Made by a program: the position numbers and the translations under genes | Assembly: GCF_029675105.1 (NCBI RefSeq) | Contig: NZ_JAQQFV010000006.1 | Location: 432,514 to 496,513 of the forward strand | From: Nocardia anocheti | Lineage (GTDB): Bacteria; Actinomycetota; Actinomycetes; Mycobacteriales; Mycobacteriaceae | Length of the DNA: 64,000 nucleotides | Direction: 5' to 3' | Notes under the pieces: model-generated | The model's input: the letters and a program-made list of their open reading frames with translations, nothing else | Database searches by the model: none | What the model was told of the DNA's origin: nothing | Part shown: positions 16,694 through 25,021 of the stretch, piece by piece | How the letters are laid out: each line of letters starts with the position of its first letter | Numbering within the stretch: the stretch's first letter is position 1

Positions 16694-17431
16694 ATGACGA
16701 GCACCGACACCGTGGCCCTGGTGACCGGCGGCAGCCGGGGGATCGGCGCGGCCATCGCCCGCCGCCTGGCCGCGGCGGGCGCCGACGTGGCCCTGACCTA
16801 CCGGCACGACGAGACCGCCGCCGAGTCGGTCGCCGCCGAGATCGAGGCGCTGGGTCGTCGCGCCCTGCCGATCCGCGCCGACAGCGCCGACGCCGCCCAG
16901 GTCGTCGCCGCCGTCGACGCCACCGCCCGCGAGCTCGGCGGCCTGGACGTGCTGGTGAACAACGCGGGCATCTTCCCCGCCAAGCCCTACGCGGAGTTCA
17001 CCCTCGACGAGATCGACCGCGCGCTGAACATCCACGCGCGCGCCGCCTTCGTGGCGGGCCAGGCGGCGTTGCCCCACTTCGGTGACAGCGGGCGGATCAT
17101 CTCCATCGGCTCCAACCTGTCCGAGCACGCGCCCTTCGGCGGGCTCGCGCTCTACAACCTCAGCAAGGCCGCGCTCAACGGCTACACCAAAGCCCTCGCG
17201 CGCGAACTGGGTCCGCGTGGCATCACGGTCAATCTCGTGCAGCCCGGGTCCACCGACACCGACATGAACCCCGCCGACAGCGAGCACGCCCCGCTCCAAC
17301 GCGAGCTGAGCGCACTCGGTCGATTCGGTACCGCCGAGGACATCGCCGAGACCGTCGCCTTCCTGGCGGGCCCGGCGGGCCGCTCGATCACCGGCGCGTT
17401 CTTCACCGTCGACGGCGGCACCAACGCCTGA
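16694..17431 (+). CDS. SDR-family oxidoreductase (3-oxoacyl-ACP reductase-like)
   Basis: The 245-residue classical short-chain dehydrogenase has the NAD(P) motif TGGSRGIG (11-18), NNAG (about 94-97), a catalytic Ser in SIGSNLSEH, and YNLSK (Tyr/Lys). An arginine pair in the loop after beta-2 is absent, but TYRHDE suggests NADPH use. The physiological substrate is unknown; TetR-linked SDRs often act on reactive carbonyls or xenobiotics. It starts at ATG 16694 after AGGAGCGAG. Confidence 0.9.
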   Translation: MTSTDTVALVTGGSRGIGAAIARRLAAAGADVALTYRHDETAAESVAAEIEALGRRALPIRADSADAAQVVAAVDATARELGGLDVLVNNAGIFPAKPYAEFTLDEIDRALNIHARAAFVAGQAALPHFGDSGRIISIGSNLSEHAPFGGLALYNLSKAALNGYTKALARELGPRGITVNLVQPGSTDTDMNPADSEHAPLQRELSALGRFGTAEDIAETVAFLAGPAGRSITGAFFTVDGGTNA

Positions 17432-17558
17432 GACGAGCGACGCGCACGCGTCCGGGGCGAGGCACCAGGGGCGATGCGAACAATCCGGCCGACGCGCCGC
17501 TGGCGTCGCGTGTCGCGGCATCGTGGCGGACGGATTCCGGCGGTGCCCGACGACCGAT

Positions 17559-18107
17559 TCAGCGCGCGGCGGTGAAGAACTCCGCGGGATCGAGGGTGTG
17601 CAGGCTGGTCCAGCGGGCCTCGGCGGTCGGGGTGTCGGTATTCACGGTCGCGTCGAAGTAGCCCTGGAGTTCCAGTGCCAGGCGCGGATTCTCGTCCACC
17701 TGACCGGCGATCGCGTACAGCACCGCGAGCACGTGCACGCACCGATCCGTGCGCGCCGAGCACGAACAGTCGGTGCTCACCAGGGTCGGCGCGGGGGAGT
17801 GTCCGGCGTCGAGCAGCGCCCGGTGCATCTCGTCGGTGAGCACGCTCGGATCGGGGATGATCCGCCCGATCGCGGTGACCCGCGCGCGGTCCAGCGGCGC
17901 CACCTCTATATGCGCGACCGAGGCCTGCCCACCGCGATGCAGGTGCGCGCGCACGGTGCGCTCCCCGATCTCGGTGCGTACCCCGTGATTGCGGGCGATG
18001 CTGCGGGCGCGGGGCAGCAGTGGTTCGGGCTTGGTCTGGCGCAGCGGTTCGGCCAGGCGCACCCAGTCCCGGCCCCAGGCGGTGTACCCGAATTCGTTGT
18101 CGGCCAT
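17559..18107 (-). CDS. SWIM zinc-finger protein, partner of the SNF2 ATPase
   Basis: The 182-residue protein has a single SWIM motif CSCSARTDRCVH (Cys-x-Cys-...-Cys-x-His), a small zinc-binding module for DNA or protein contact, in its second half. Its ATG overlaps the stop of the upstream SNF2 gene (TGATG), which indicates translational coupling. SNF2 and SWIM pairs recur in bacteria (for example Bacillus ywqA-ywqB), so the two probably act together on DNA. Confidence 0.87.
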   Translation of the reverse strand: MADNEFGYTAWGRDWVRLAEPLRQTKPEPLLPRARSIARNHGVRTEIGERTVRAHLHRGGQASVAHIEVAPLDRARVTAIGRIIPDPSVLTDEMHRALLDAGHSPAPTLVSTDCSCSARTDRCVHVLAVLYAIAGQVDENPRLALELQGYFDATVNTDTPTAEARWTSLHTLDPAEFFTAAR

Positions 18108-20083
18108 CAGTTCTCTCGCTTCCGGCGCAGGATGTCGACGAGGGCGTCGTCGTCGAGGCGGGCCAACTCGGCGATGCCCGCGGCATCGGCGAGATCGGTC
18201 AGCGCCGACTTGCGGGTGTGCATGGCCGCGATGTGCTCCTCCACGGTGGTGGCGCTGGTCAGCGTGGTCACGGTGACCGTGCGGGTCTGCCCGATCCGGT
18301 GCGCGCGGTCGGAGGCCTGGGCCTCCACCGCCGGATTCCACCAGCGGTCGAAATGGATCACGTCGGCGGCACGGGTGAGGGTCAGACCGGTGCCCGCCGC
18401 GCGCAGGCTCAGGATCAGTACCGGCGGGCCGTCGGGGGACTGGAACTCGGTGACGAGCTCGCCACGGCGGGTCGCGTCGAGTCCGCCGTGGAAGAACGGC
18501 GCGGTGATCCCGAACTGCTCGGCCAGGTGACGGACCAGCAGGTCACCGGTCTTGCGGTACTGGGTGAAGATCAGCGTCGGGTCGCCGGTGTCGAGATTGG
18601 TGCCGACGATGTCGGTGCACAGGTCGAGCTTGCCGGAGCGCCCGGCCAACTCGGCCAGGTCGCCGGAGACCAGACCGGGGTGGTTGCACGCCTGTTTGAG
18701 CTCGGTGAGTGCCGCGAGAATGCGCCCCTGGCGTTGCAGACCGGAACCGAAACCCTCGTCCACGGCGCGGGCGAGCGCGGCGTCGTAGACCTGTTCCTGC
18801 TCGGCGGTGAGATCGCACAGCAGGTCGCTGTGGATCTTGGCCGGGAGCGCGGCCGCCACCTGAATCTTCTTGCGCGCGAGCAGTACCGGCTCGACCGCGT
18901 CGCGCAGCCGGGCGGCCGCCGCGGTCGAGCCCTCCTCGATCGGCCGGACGAACCGGCGCCGGAACTGGGTGCGGTGGGCGAACAGTCGCGGCACGGTGAG
19001 ATTCAGCAGGGCGAACAGCTCGTCGAGATGGTTCTCCACCGGGGTGCCGGTGAGCGCGACCCGGACCGAGGCCGGGAGCGCCCGAGCCGCCTTCGACACC
19101 TGGGTGCGCGGATTCTTCAACGCCTGCGCCTCGTCGAAGACCACTGTCGCCCATTCACGCTCGTGCAGGAGACCGCCGTGCAGGCGCAGCGTCGGATACC
19201 CGGTGACCAGCACCGTGCCCGCCTCGGCCGTCACCTCCCCGCCCCGCCAGGCATGGGCCTTCAACCCCGGCGCGAACCGCGCGATCTCGTGCACCCAGTT
19301 GCCCACCAGCGAGGTCGGGCACACCACCAGCTGCGGCCCGTCGGCTCGCCCCTGCAGGAACCCGATCGTCTGCACGGTCTTGCCGAGCCCCATCTCGTCG
19401 GCCAGCACCGCCCCGCCGTACGCCGCGACGGTCTCGTGCAACCACCCCACACCCCGCACCTGATACGGCCGCAACGTCGCGTCCAACACCCGCGCGAGCT
19501 CCACGTCGAGCACCTCGGTCTCGCACAACACCCGCGCCGCCCGCTCCGCCGACACGATCGCCGTACCCACCGCATCCGGCACCGCGTGCGCCGCCGGAGG
19601 CAATGCGCCAACCGTCCAGTCCGAGGCCGCTGGGGTATCAGCCCGATCCGCCGAGATTGCTAGGGCGTCGTCCGAGCCAGCCGAGCCAGCCGAGCCAGCC
19701 GAGCCAGCCGAGCCAGCCGAGCCAGCCGAGCCAGCCGAGCCAGCCGAGGTGTCGACCGGACCAGCTGAGCTCGCGGGGGTGCCGACCGTGCCTGCTGTGG
19801 CTGTCGAGGTGCCGATCGCGGTGTCGTCGCGGGAGAGCAGTGCGCGCCAGGCCAGGGCCGACGGTGCCAGGGCGCGGTCCATGGCGGCGAGCTCGCTCGG
19901 CGTGACGACGGCGGCGGGGATCGCCACGGGCTCGATGGCGCCGTGCTCGCCGACGGGCAGGGCCAGGGTGAGCTCTTCGGGGTCGCCGATGCCGGACGGC
20001 GCCGGTCCCGCGCCGTGCCCGGTCCACGTCCACAGGGCGAACAGATGCCGGTCGGGAAGATAGGTGGCCTGGGTGGCGGGCAG
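18107..20083 (-). CDS. SNF2-family DEAD-like helicase/translocase
   Basis: The 658-residue protein has a degenerate N-terminal SNF2_N-associated domain (1-200) and an ATPase core. Motif I ADEMGLGKT is at 228-236, motif II DEAQ at 317-320, and then LTGTPVENHLDEL, the helicase C segment FHGGLDATRRGEL and motif VI SDRAHRIGQ. It is a dsDNA translocase that likely remodels protein-DNA complexes. Residues 113-136 are eight Ser-Ala-Gly triplets encoded by a perfect 9-bp repeat. No ATG/GTG/TTG fits the conserved N-terminus; a CTG at 20083 follows AGAGGAG with 6-nt spacing and is proposed as the start. Confidence 0.88.
   Translation of the reverse strand: MPATQATYLPDRHLFALWTWTGHGAGPAPSGIGDPEELTLALPVGEHGAIEPVAIPAAVVTPSELAAMDRALAPSALAWRALLSRDDTAIGTSTATAGTVGTPASSAGPVDTSAGSAGSAGSAGSAGSAGSAGSAGSDDALAISADRADTPAASDWTVGALPPAAHAVPDAVGTAIVSAERAARVLCETEVLDVELARVLDATLRPYQVRGVGWLHETVAAYGGAVLADEMGLGKTVQTIGFLQGRADGPQLVVCPTSLVGNWVHEIARFAPGLKAHAWRGGEVTAEAGTVLVTGYPTLRLHGGLLHEREWATVVFDEAQALKNPRTQVSKAARALPASVRVALTGTPVENHLDELFALLNLTVPRLFAHRTQFRRRFVRPIEEGSTAAAARLRDAVEPVLLARKKIQVAAALPAKIHSDLLCDLTAEQEQVYDAALARAVDEGFGSGLQRQGRILAALTELKQACNHPGLVSGDLAELAGRSGKLDLCTDIVGTNLDTGDPTLIFTQYRKTGDLLVRHLAEQFGITAPFFHGGLDATRRGELVTEFQSPDGPPVLILSLRAAGTGLTLTRAADVIHFDRWWNPAVEAQASDRAHRIGQTRTVTVTTLTSATTVEEHIAAMHTRKSALTDLADAAGIAELARLDDDALVDILRRKREN
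19675..19746. repeat. eight perfect 9-bp tandem repeats inside the SNF2 gene
   Basis: GAGCCAGCC is repeated eight times without mismatch (72 bp), encoding Ser-Ala-Gly on the minus strand. Copy changes would keep frame and only vary linker length. Confidence 0.9.
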
Positions 20084-20124
20084 AGCGGTCTCCTCTGATC
20101 GGGCAGCGTGAACGGTTGAACAAC

Positions 20125-20135
20125 GTACACTGTAC
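20125..20135. promoter_or_regulatory. palindromic operator GTACACTGTAC
   Basis: A perfect 5-bp palindrome around a central C sits in the divergent space between the SNF2 and TetR genes. An outer GAACAA/TTGTTC pair (20118-20123 / 20141-20146) flanks it. It is the probable site of the adjacent TetR protein. Confidence 0.55.
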
Positions 20136-20169
20136 CGAGTTTGTTCCCGCTTGCCAGAAAGGCGAATTC

Positions 20170-20925
20170 GTGCCCACCGACGGCGCCGAGAAGTCCACCG
20201 CGCAGGCCACGCTGATCCTCGAATTGCTGTGGCGGCACTCACTGCCCACCAAACCCGGCGCACGGGGGCCCAAGCCCGGCCTCACGGTCGACGCGGTGGT
20301 GGCGGCGGGGATCGCCCTGGCCGATCGGGACGGGATCGCCAAGCTCACCATCCGCGCGGTCGCCGCCGAACTGGGCGTGCGCGCGATGAGCCTCTACACC
20401 TATGTGCCGAGCAAGGAGGCCCTGCTGGTGCTCATGGTCGACGCGGTGGCCGCCGAGGACGCGCCCATCCCGGCCGACCTGCCGATCCGCGACCGGATGA
20501 TCGCCGTCGCCACCGCGGTACGCGCCGAGCTGCTGGCCCACCCGTGGCTGCTCGAGATCTCACCGTGGCGCCAGGTGCTGGGACCGGGCCGGATGCGCCG
20601 CTACGAGAACCAGCTGCGTGCCGTCGACGGTATCGGTCTGAGCGATCTGGCGATGGACCGCGCCATCGCGGTGCTCACCGACTTCGCCACCGGCAATGCC
20701 CGCCTCGCCGTCGCGGCGGCCGGGGCGACCGAGCAGCTCAGCGACGCGGACTGGTGGGCGGTGTACGGCCCGGTGCTCGGCCGCGTCATGCCCGAGGAGG
20801 CGTTCCCGCTGGCCGGGCGGGTGGGTGCGGCGGTCGGGGAGTATCACCAGGCGCCCGCGGACCCGGACGGCGCCTTCGCCTACGGCATCGCGACGCTGGT
20901 CGAGGGCATCCTCGCCGACGTCTGA
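20170..20925 (+). CDS. TetR family regulator with tetracycline-repressor-type C-terminal domain
   Basis: The 251-residue protein carries the HTH around residues 40-85 (LTIRAVAAELGVRAMSLYTY) and a C-terminal TetR_C ligand domain. GTG 20170 is chosen because AAAGG lies 7-8 nt upstream; a TTG at 20116 would run through the palindromic operator. It diverges from the SNF2-SWIM operon, so it may control that operon, itself, or both. Confidence 0.85.
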   Translation: MPTDGAEKSTAQATLILELLWRHSLPTKPGARGPKPGLTVDAVVAAGIALADRDGIAKLTIRAVAAELGVRAMSLYTYVPSKEALLVLMVDAVAAEDAPIPADLPIRDRMIAVATAVRAELLAHPWLLEISPWRQVLGPGRMRRYENQLRAVDGIGLSDLAMDRAIAVLTDFATGNARLAVAAAGATEQLSDADWWAVYGPVLGRVMPEEAFPLAGRVGAAVGEYHQAPADPDGAFAYGIATLVEGILADV

Positions 20926-20987
20926 CCGAGTTCGCGCGGGCCCGGCACCGGCAATCGACCATCGTGGCGCGGCACCCCCGAACACAG

Positions 20988-21022
20988 CGACAGCGGGCGC
21001 CCTGTCCGGGTGCCCGCTGTCG
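20988..21022. terminator. hairpin between TetR and the DUF7455 gene
   Basis: CGACAGCGGGC (20988-20998) pairs perfectly with GCCCGCTGTCG (21012-21022), an 11-bp stem and 13-nt loop between convergent genes. Confidence 0.65.
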
Positions 21023-21067
21023 GGATGTTCTGTTGTCGGATGCTGTTGTTTCGGACGCGAGGAGTGG

Positions 21068-21262
21068 TCAGAGAGCGGGAGCGGATTCCGTATCGATCAC
21101 GGCTTCCAGCTCGCGCAAGCGATCCATGTGTTCATTCGCGTGGTGCTGGCAGAAGAGCAACTCGCCACCCGCGGGAAGAACGGCACGCACTCGGGCAGCC
21201 GCCCCGCAACGATCGCAACGATCGACGGCGGTCAGTGGGGTGCTGGTCAGGGTTCCTGGCAT
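21068..21262 (-). CDS. small zinc-ribbon protein (DUF7455-like)
   Basis: The 64-residue protein has CDRCG and, about 22 residues later, CQHHANEH, giving four potential zinc ligands (Cys, Cys, Cys, His), then an amphipathic helix. Such proteins are common and conserved in mycolate actinobacteria, function unknown. It starts at ATG 21262, and a long lower-GC upstream region precedes it. Confidence 0.8.
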   Translation of the reverse strand: MPGTLTSTPLTAVDRCDRCGAAARVRAVLPAGGELLFCQHHANEHMDRLRELEAVIDTESAPAL

Positions 21263-21665
21263 GACTCCTCCGTCCCGGCTCCCGGCGCTTCGTGGCCGTT
21301 CGCCTAGGTGTGGGCCCCGTGGTCACTCCACGAGGCTCGCATCCGCTACTTCCCAGCAGGGGTACGACTACTCTGTCAGACGTTCGGGGTTCAGGCTTTG
21401 TTCCCGGAAGTGAATCTTTGTGTTTTCGATAACACGACCTGCGGTTTCGCTGAAAGCGAACAGGAACAGGCCATCGTTGTCGAGTACTCGCCGAACACCT
21501 GCGGAGCCGTGCGCCACCTCCCACTCGATACCGACACTCACCGATATGTCGCTCGCTGCGGTGTTGCTCGTTACGCCACGAGCGTGACCACCACGACGAG
21601 CGCGGAACCCGGTGTTGTGACAGCGTCTTCTTCGTCCGAACCTGTTGTCTACCCGGAGATTACCC
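21263..21665. other. 403-bp lower-GC intergenic region
   Basis: The gap between the divergent DUF7455 and DUF952 genes is visibly poorer in G+C than the neighbours and has no convincing coding signature in either direction. It must carry promoters for both genes and may hold long 5' leaders. I see no classical riboswitch or tRNA. Confidence 0.5.
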
Positions 21666-22037
21666 GTGACCTCTGACACTCACACGCTGGTTCACCTGTG
21701 TACTTCCCAAGAATGGTTGCAACTGCGAAACGACGGCGAACGCAGGCCGCCGTCGCTGGCCGAGAGCGGCTTCGTCCACCTGTCCACGCCGCAACAGGTG
21801 CATCTGCCCGCCAACCGGCTCTTCGCCGGTCGCGCCGACATGATGGTGCTGTGGGTGGACCCCGAGCTGTTCACCGCCCCGGTGCGCTGGGAACCCGGCG
21901 TCCCGACCGATCCGGACTCGATGCTGTTCCCGCACCTGTACGGGCCGCTGCCGCTGAGCGCGGTGCTCGCGGCCGAGCAGTACCGTCCCGGCGCCGACGG
22001 ACAGTTCGGGACGCCCCGGCGCGGCACCGTGGCGTAG
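21666..22037 (+). CDS. DUF952 domain-containing protein
   Basis: The 123-residue protein has the family blocks LVHLCTSQEW near the start, ESGFVHLSTPQQV (about 35-47), VLWVDP and FPHLYGPLPL. DUF952 has a small ADP-ribosyltransferase-like or GST-like fold; its activity is unknown. GTG 21666 with GGAG about 8 nt upstream is preferred over an in-frame upstream start. Confidence 0.87.
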   Translation: MTSDTHTLVHLCTSQEWLQLRNDGERRPPSLAESGFVHLSTPQQVHLPANRLFAGRADMMVLWVDPELFTAPVRWEPGVPTDPDSMLFPHLYGPLPLSAVLAAEQYRPGADGQFGTPRRGTVA

Positions 22038-22061
22038 GCCACATCGGGGGGCCGTCGCGAC

Positions 22062-22067
22062 TACGCT
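22062..22067 (+). promoter_or_regulatory. leaderless -10 hexamer of the antiporter operon
   Basis: TACGCT precedes the GTG at 22075 by 7 nt with no Shine-Dalgarno sequence. Confidence 0.55.
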
Positions 22068-22074
22068 GGACGGG

Positions 22075-22557
22075 GTGAACGTCGACGTCACAGCGCTACC
22101 GGGCATCGGAGTGCGCAAGGATTTCGAGGTCAGGTCGGGCCGCCGCGTCGGGGTCGTCGCCCACCGCGACGGCGACATCGACCTGATCGTGTCCAAGCCC
22201 GACGACCCCGACGCGATCGCCGCCCAGGTGCCGCTGTCCACCGACGAGGCGTCGGTGCTGGCCAACCTGCTCGGCGCGCCGCAACTGGTCGCCAAACTCA
22301 ACGACGACCACCGCGACCTGCCCGGCATCACCACCCGCCAGCTCGCCGTCCTCGACGAATCACCCTATGCCGGGCGCACTCTCGGCGAGACCGGGATGCG
22401 CACTCGCACCAAGACCTCGATCGTGGCGGTGATGCGGGCCGGTCAGCTGCACCCCTCACCCGGCCCCGACTTCACCTTCACCGAGGGCGATCTGCTGGTG
22501 GTCGTCGGCACGCCGGACGGCCTGGACGCGGCCGCGAAGATCCTCACGCACGGCTGA
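22075..22557 (+). CDS. cation:proton antiporter regulatory subunit with TrkA-C (RCK_C) domain
   Basis: The 160-residue protein has a KhtT-like N-terminal half and a C-terminal RCK_C domain (about 85-158: LDESPYAGRTLGE ... DLLVVVGTPDGL). RCK_C domains bind small ligands such as c-di-AMP. It precedes an antiporter by 5 bp, the KhtT-KhtU arrangement, and so probably gates K+/H+ exchange at the membrane. It is likely leaderless. Confidence 0.87.
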   Translation: MNVDVTALPGIGVRKDFEVRSGRRVGVVAHRDGDIDLIVSKPDDPDAIAAQVPLSTDEASVLANLLGAPQLVAKLNDDHRDLPGITTRQLAVLDESPYAGRTLGETGMRTRTKTSIVAVMRAGQLHPSPGPDFTFTEGDLLVVVGTPDGLDAAAKILTHG

Positions 22558-22562
22558 GCGCG

Positions 22563-23741
22563 GTGACCTCGCAGGCCCTGGCTCTGGTCGAGCTCGGTGT
22601 GATCCTGTGTGCGCTGGGAGTCTGCGGCCGGGTGGCGGGCCGGTTCGGGATGTCGCCGATCCCGCTGTATCTGCTGGGTGGGCTGGCCTTCGGGCAGGGC
22701 GGCTTCATCGACTTCGACGCCGCCACCGAGTTCGGCCATCTCGCCTCCGAGATCGGCGTCGTGCTGCTGTTGCTGCTGCTCGGGCTGGAGTACACCGCCC
22801 CCGAGCTGATGACCGGCCTCCGGCGCTCCTGGGCGGCCGGAGTGCTGGACCTGGTGGCCAACGCGCTCCCGGGCGCCGCGGTCGCGCTGATCCTGGGCTG
22901 GGGCGCGGTCGGCGCGGTGGTGCTGGGCGGGGTCACCTACATCTCGTCCTCGGGCATCGTGGCCAAGGTGCTCGACGACCTGGGCAGGCTCGGTAACCGC
23001 GAGACCCCGGTGGTGCTGTCGATCCTGGTCTTCGAGGACCTCGCCATGGCGGTGTACCTGCCGATCCTGACCATGATGCTGGCGGGTTTGAGCCTGCTCA
23101 GCGGCCTGGTGTCGCTGGCGATCGCGCTGGCGACCATCACCGTGGTGCTGGTGGTGGCGCTGCGGTTCGGACGTGTGGTCTCGGCGGTGCTCGACAGCGC
23201 CGATCGCGAGGTGTTCCTGCTGCAACTGCTCGGCTCGGCGCTGCTGGTGGCCGGTGCGGCCTCGGCGCTGAACGTCTCCGCCGCGGTGGGCGCGTTCCTG
23301 CTCGGGATCGCCATCTCGGGGTCCACCGCGCAGGAGGCCACCAAGGTGCTCGAACCGCTGCGCGACCTGTTCGCGGCGCTGTTCTTCGTCGCCTTCGGCC
23401 TGTCCATCGATCCCGGCGCGGTACCGCCGGTGTTCGGATGGGCGGTGCTGCTGGCGGTGGTCACCACCGTCACCAAGATGGCGGTGGGATGGTGGGCGGC
23501 GGGCAGGCAGGGCATCCGCCGGATGGGCCGGGCCAGGGCGGGGGCGGCGCTGGTGGCGCGTGGCGAGTTCTCCATCGTCATCGCCGGTCTCGCGGTGAGC
23601 TACGGCACCGCGGACGCGCGCCTGGCCGCGCTGGCCTCGGCCTACGTGCTGCTGATGGCGATCCTGGGGCCGGTCGCCGCCAGGATCGTCGAGCCGGTGG
23701 TCGAATTCGGCCGTCGCCGTGCGGAGTCCGCGCCGGTGTGA
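22563..23741 (+). CDS. CPA2-family cation:proton antiporter (KhtU/KefB-like)
   Basis: The 392-residue protein has about twelve transmembrane helices. The CPA2 core shows LLLLLGLEYT, an SSSGIVAKVL unwound-helix motif and ILVFEDLAMAVYLP, whose ED pair takes the place of the transport aspartate region. It lacks the cytosolic RCK_N domain of KefB; regulation is supplied by the preceding gene. The expected role is K+ (or Na+)/H+ exchange. The GTG start is 5 bp after the regulator stop. Confidence 0.9.
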   Translation: MTSQALALVELGVILCALGVCGRVAGRFGMSPIPLYLLGGLAFGQGGFIDFDAATEFGHLASEIGVVLLLLLLGLEYTAPELMTGLRRSWAAGVLDLVANALPGAAVALILGWGAVGAVVLGGVTYISSSGIVAKVLDDLGRLGNRETPVVLSILVFEDLAMAVYLPILTMMLAGLSLLSGLVSLAIALATITVVLVVALRFGRVVSAVLDSADREVFLLQLLGSALLVAGAASALNVSAAVGAFLLGIAISGSTAQEATKVLEPLRDLFAALFFVAFGLSIDPGAVPPVFGWAVLLAVVTTVTKMAVGWWAAGRQGIRRMGRARAGAALVARGEFSIVIAGLAVSYGTADARLAALASAYVLLMAILGPVAARIVEPVVEFGRRRAESAPV

Positions 23742-23742
23742 G

Positions 23743-24768
23743 TCAGTCCACGATCCGGCGCGGCCAGCTGCCCGCCCCGTCGTAGACCAGTTCCTCGGTG
23801 CGGTACTCGATCGGTTCGCCGCCGGGCGTGACCGGCGCGGTCCGGGGAGCGACGGGCTGTGCGGGCCGGGGAGCGAGGGGCTGCGCGGGCCGAGGACCGG
23901 CGGGCGCGGCGGCGCGGGTGACGGCGGGAGCCGCGGCCCTGGCGGTCGACGGCGCGGGCGGGGTGACGGCGGACGGCACGGGCGCGGGCGCGCGGCGGGG
24001 TCGCGGCTGGTGCCGGGAGGTCAGCCACATCCGCGGCAGCGCCTCCTCGTTCTCGATCTCGGTGAGGCTCACACTGATCAGCACCAGCATCGTGACGATG
24101 CTGCTCACGCCGATCAGCGGGGCCAGTAGATCCATCGCGCCCGCGCCGGTGGGCGGGGCGGCGTGGTGGTCGGAGTGCGCGTGCATCGCCGCCATCCCCG
24201 TGTAGTGCATGCCGCACACGGCCACACCCATGATCAGCGCGGCGCCGACGGTCGCCAGGAAACCCTTGACGCGCAAGGTGAACCACAGCGCCACCACTGA
24301 GGCGACGACCGCGATCACCATCGACAGCGCCACGGTGCCCGCGTCGTAGCTCAGCGTCGCGGTCGACTTCATCGCATACATGCCGGTGTAATGCATGGTG
24401 CCCACGCCGAGACCGGCGATCGTGCCGCCCGACAGCAGCGACCGCAGCGTCGGCTGCGGCTTGTTGACCATGAACAGCCCGATACCGACCACGACCATCG
24501 CCGTCACCGCGCTGAACAGGGTCAGCGGAATGTCGTAGCGGATATCGGCGCCACGGATGCTGAAACCCAGCATGGCGATGAAATGCATGACCCAGATGCC
24601 GGTTCCGCCGATGGCCACGGCCGCGCCGATGAGCCAGCCCGTGCGTCCCTCGGTGGCGTTGCGGCCGCGTGCGGCGCACTGGAGGCCGAGCAGGCAGCCG
24701 GTGACCGACATGAAGTACGCCAGAACGGGGGTGATCCAGCCGTAGCTGAAGTGATAGATGTCGAGCAC
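23743..24768 (-). CDS. MHYT-domain integral membrane sensor without output domain
   Basis: The 341-residue protein has seven transmembrane helices up to about residue 245 and three conserved MHFI/MHYT signatures (WVMHFIAMLG, GTMHYTGMYA, CGMHYTGMAA). The Met/His residues are proposed to bind copper and sense a diatomic gas. The usual GGDEF/EAL output domain is absent; instead a Pro/Ala/Arg-rich tail with APRPAQP-type repeats runs to a short C-terminal block. The GTG start at 24768 has a weak ribosome-binding site. Target and partner are unknown. Confidence 0.88.
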   Translation of the reverse strand: MLDIYHFSYGWITPVLAYFMSVTGCLLGLQCAARGRNATEGRTGWLIGAAVAIGGTGIWVMHFIAMLGFSIRGADIRYDIPLTLFSAVTAMVVVGIGLFMVNKPQPTLRSLLSGGTIAGLGVGTMHYTGMYAMKSTATLSYDAGTVALSMVIAVVASVVALWFTLRVKGFLATVGAALIMGVAVCGMHYTGMAAMHAHSDHHAAPPTGAGAMDLLAPLIGVSSIVTMLVLISVSLTEIENEEALPRMWLTSRHQPRPRRAPAPVPSAVTPPAPSTARAAAPAVTRAAAPAGPRPAQPLAPRPAQPVAPRTAPVTPGGEPIEYRTEELVYDGAGSWPRRIVD

Positions 24769-24966
24769 GCCGCGAAAACCCTCAATGCCGGAAACTGCAG
24801 ACCGGCAGCAGTAGAACGAAAAAGCCGCCTGTGACGATACGGTGAAGATCGTGAATCCGCGTCACTCACAGCGCAATACAGCACTGTGGGGTTGATCACG
24901 AAACGATTACCGTCGGGCGTGGCTGGATAATACAAACCATTCGGAATGTTCATTCGGAAATAAAAA

Positions 24967-25006
24967 GAGGCCCGCCGTCCTCCCCGGAGGGAGAACGGCG
25001 GGCCTC
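24967..25006 (-). terminator. rho-independent terminator of sigA
   Basis: GAGGCCCGCCGT (24967-24978) pairs with ACGGCGGGCCTC (24995-25006), a 12-bp stem. On the minus strand it is followed by TTTTTA, and it sits 16 bp after the sigA stop. Confidence 0.88.
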
Positions 25007-25021
25007 ACCGCGTGGGACGGC

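Noticed and set aside
19675..19746. CRISPR-like or regulatory repeat
   Set aside because: Contiguous 9-bp coding repeat without spacers.
21308..21676. 122-residue frame in the low-GC gap
   Set aside because: No ribosome-binding site, no domain, and it overlaps the DUF952 start; treated as noncoding.
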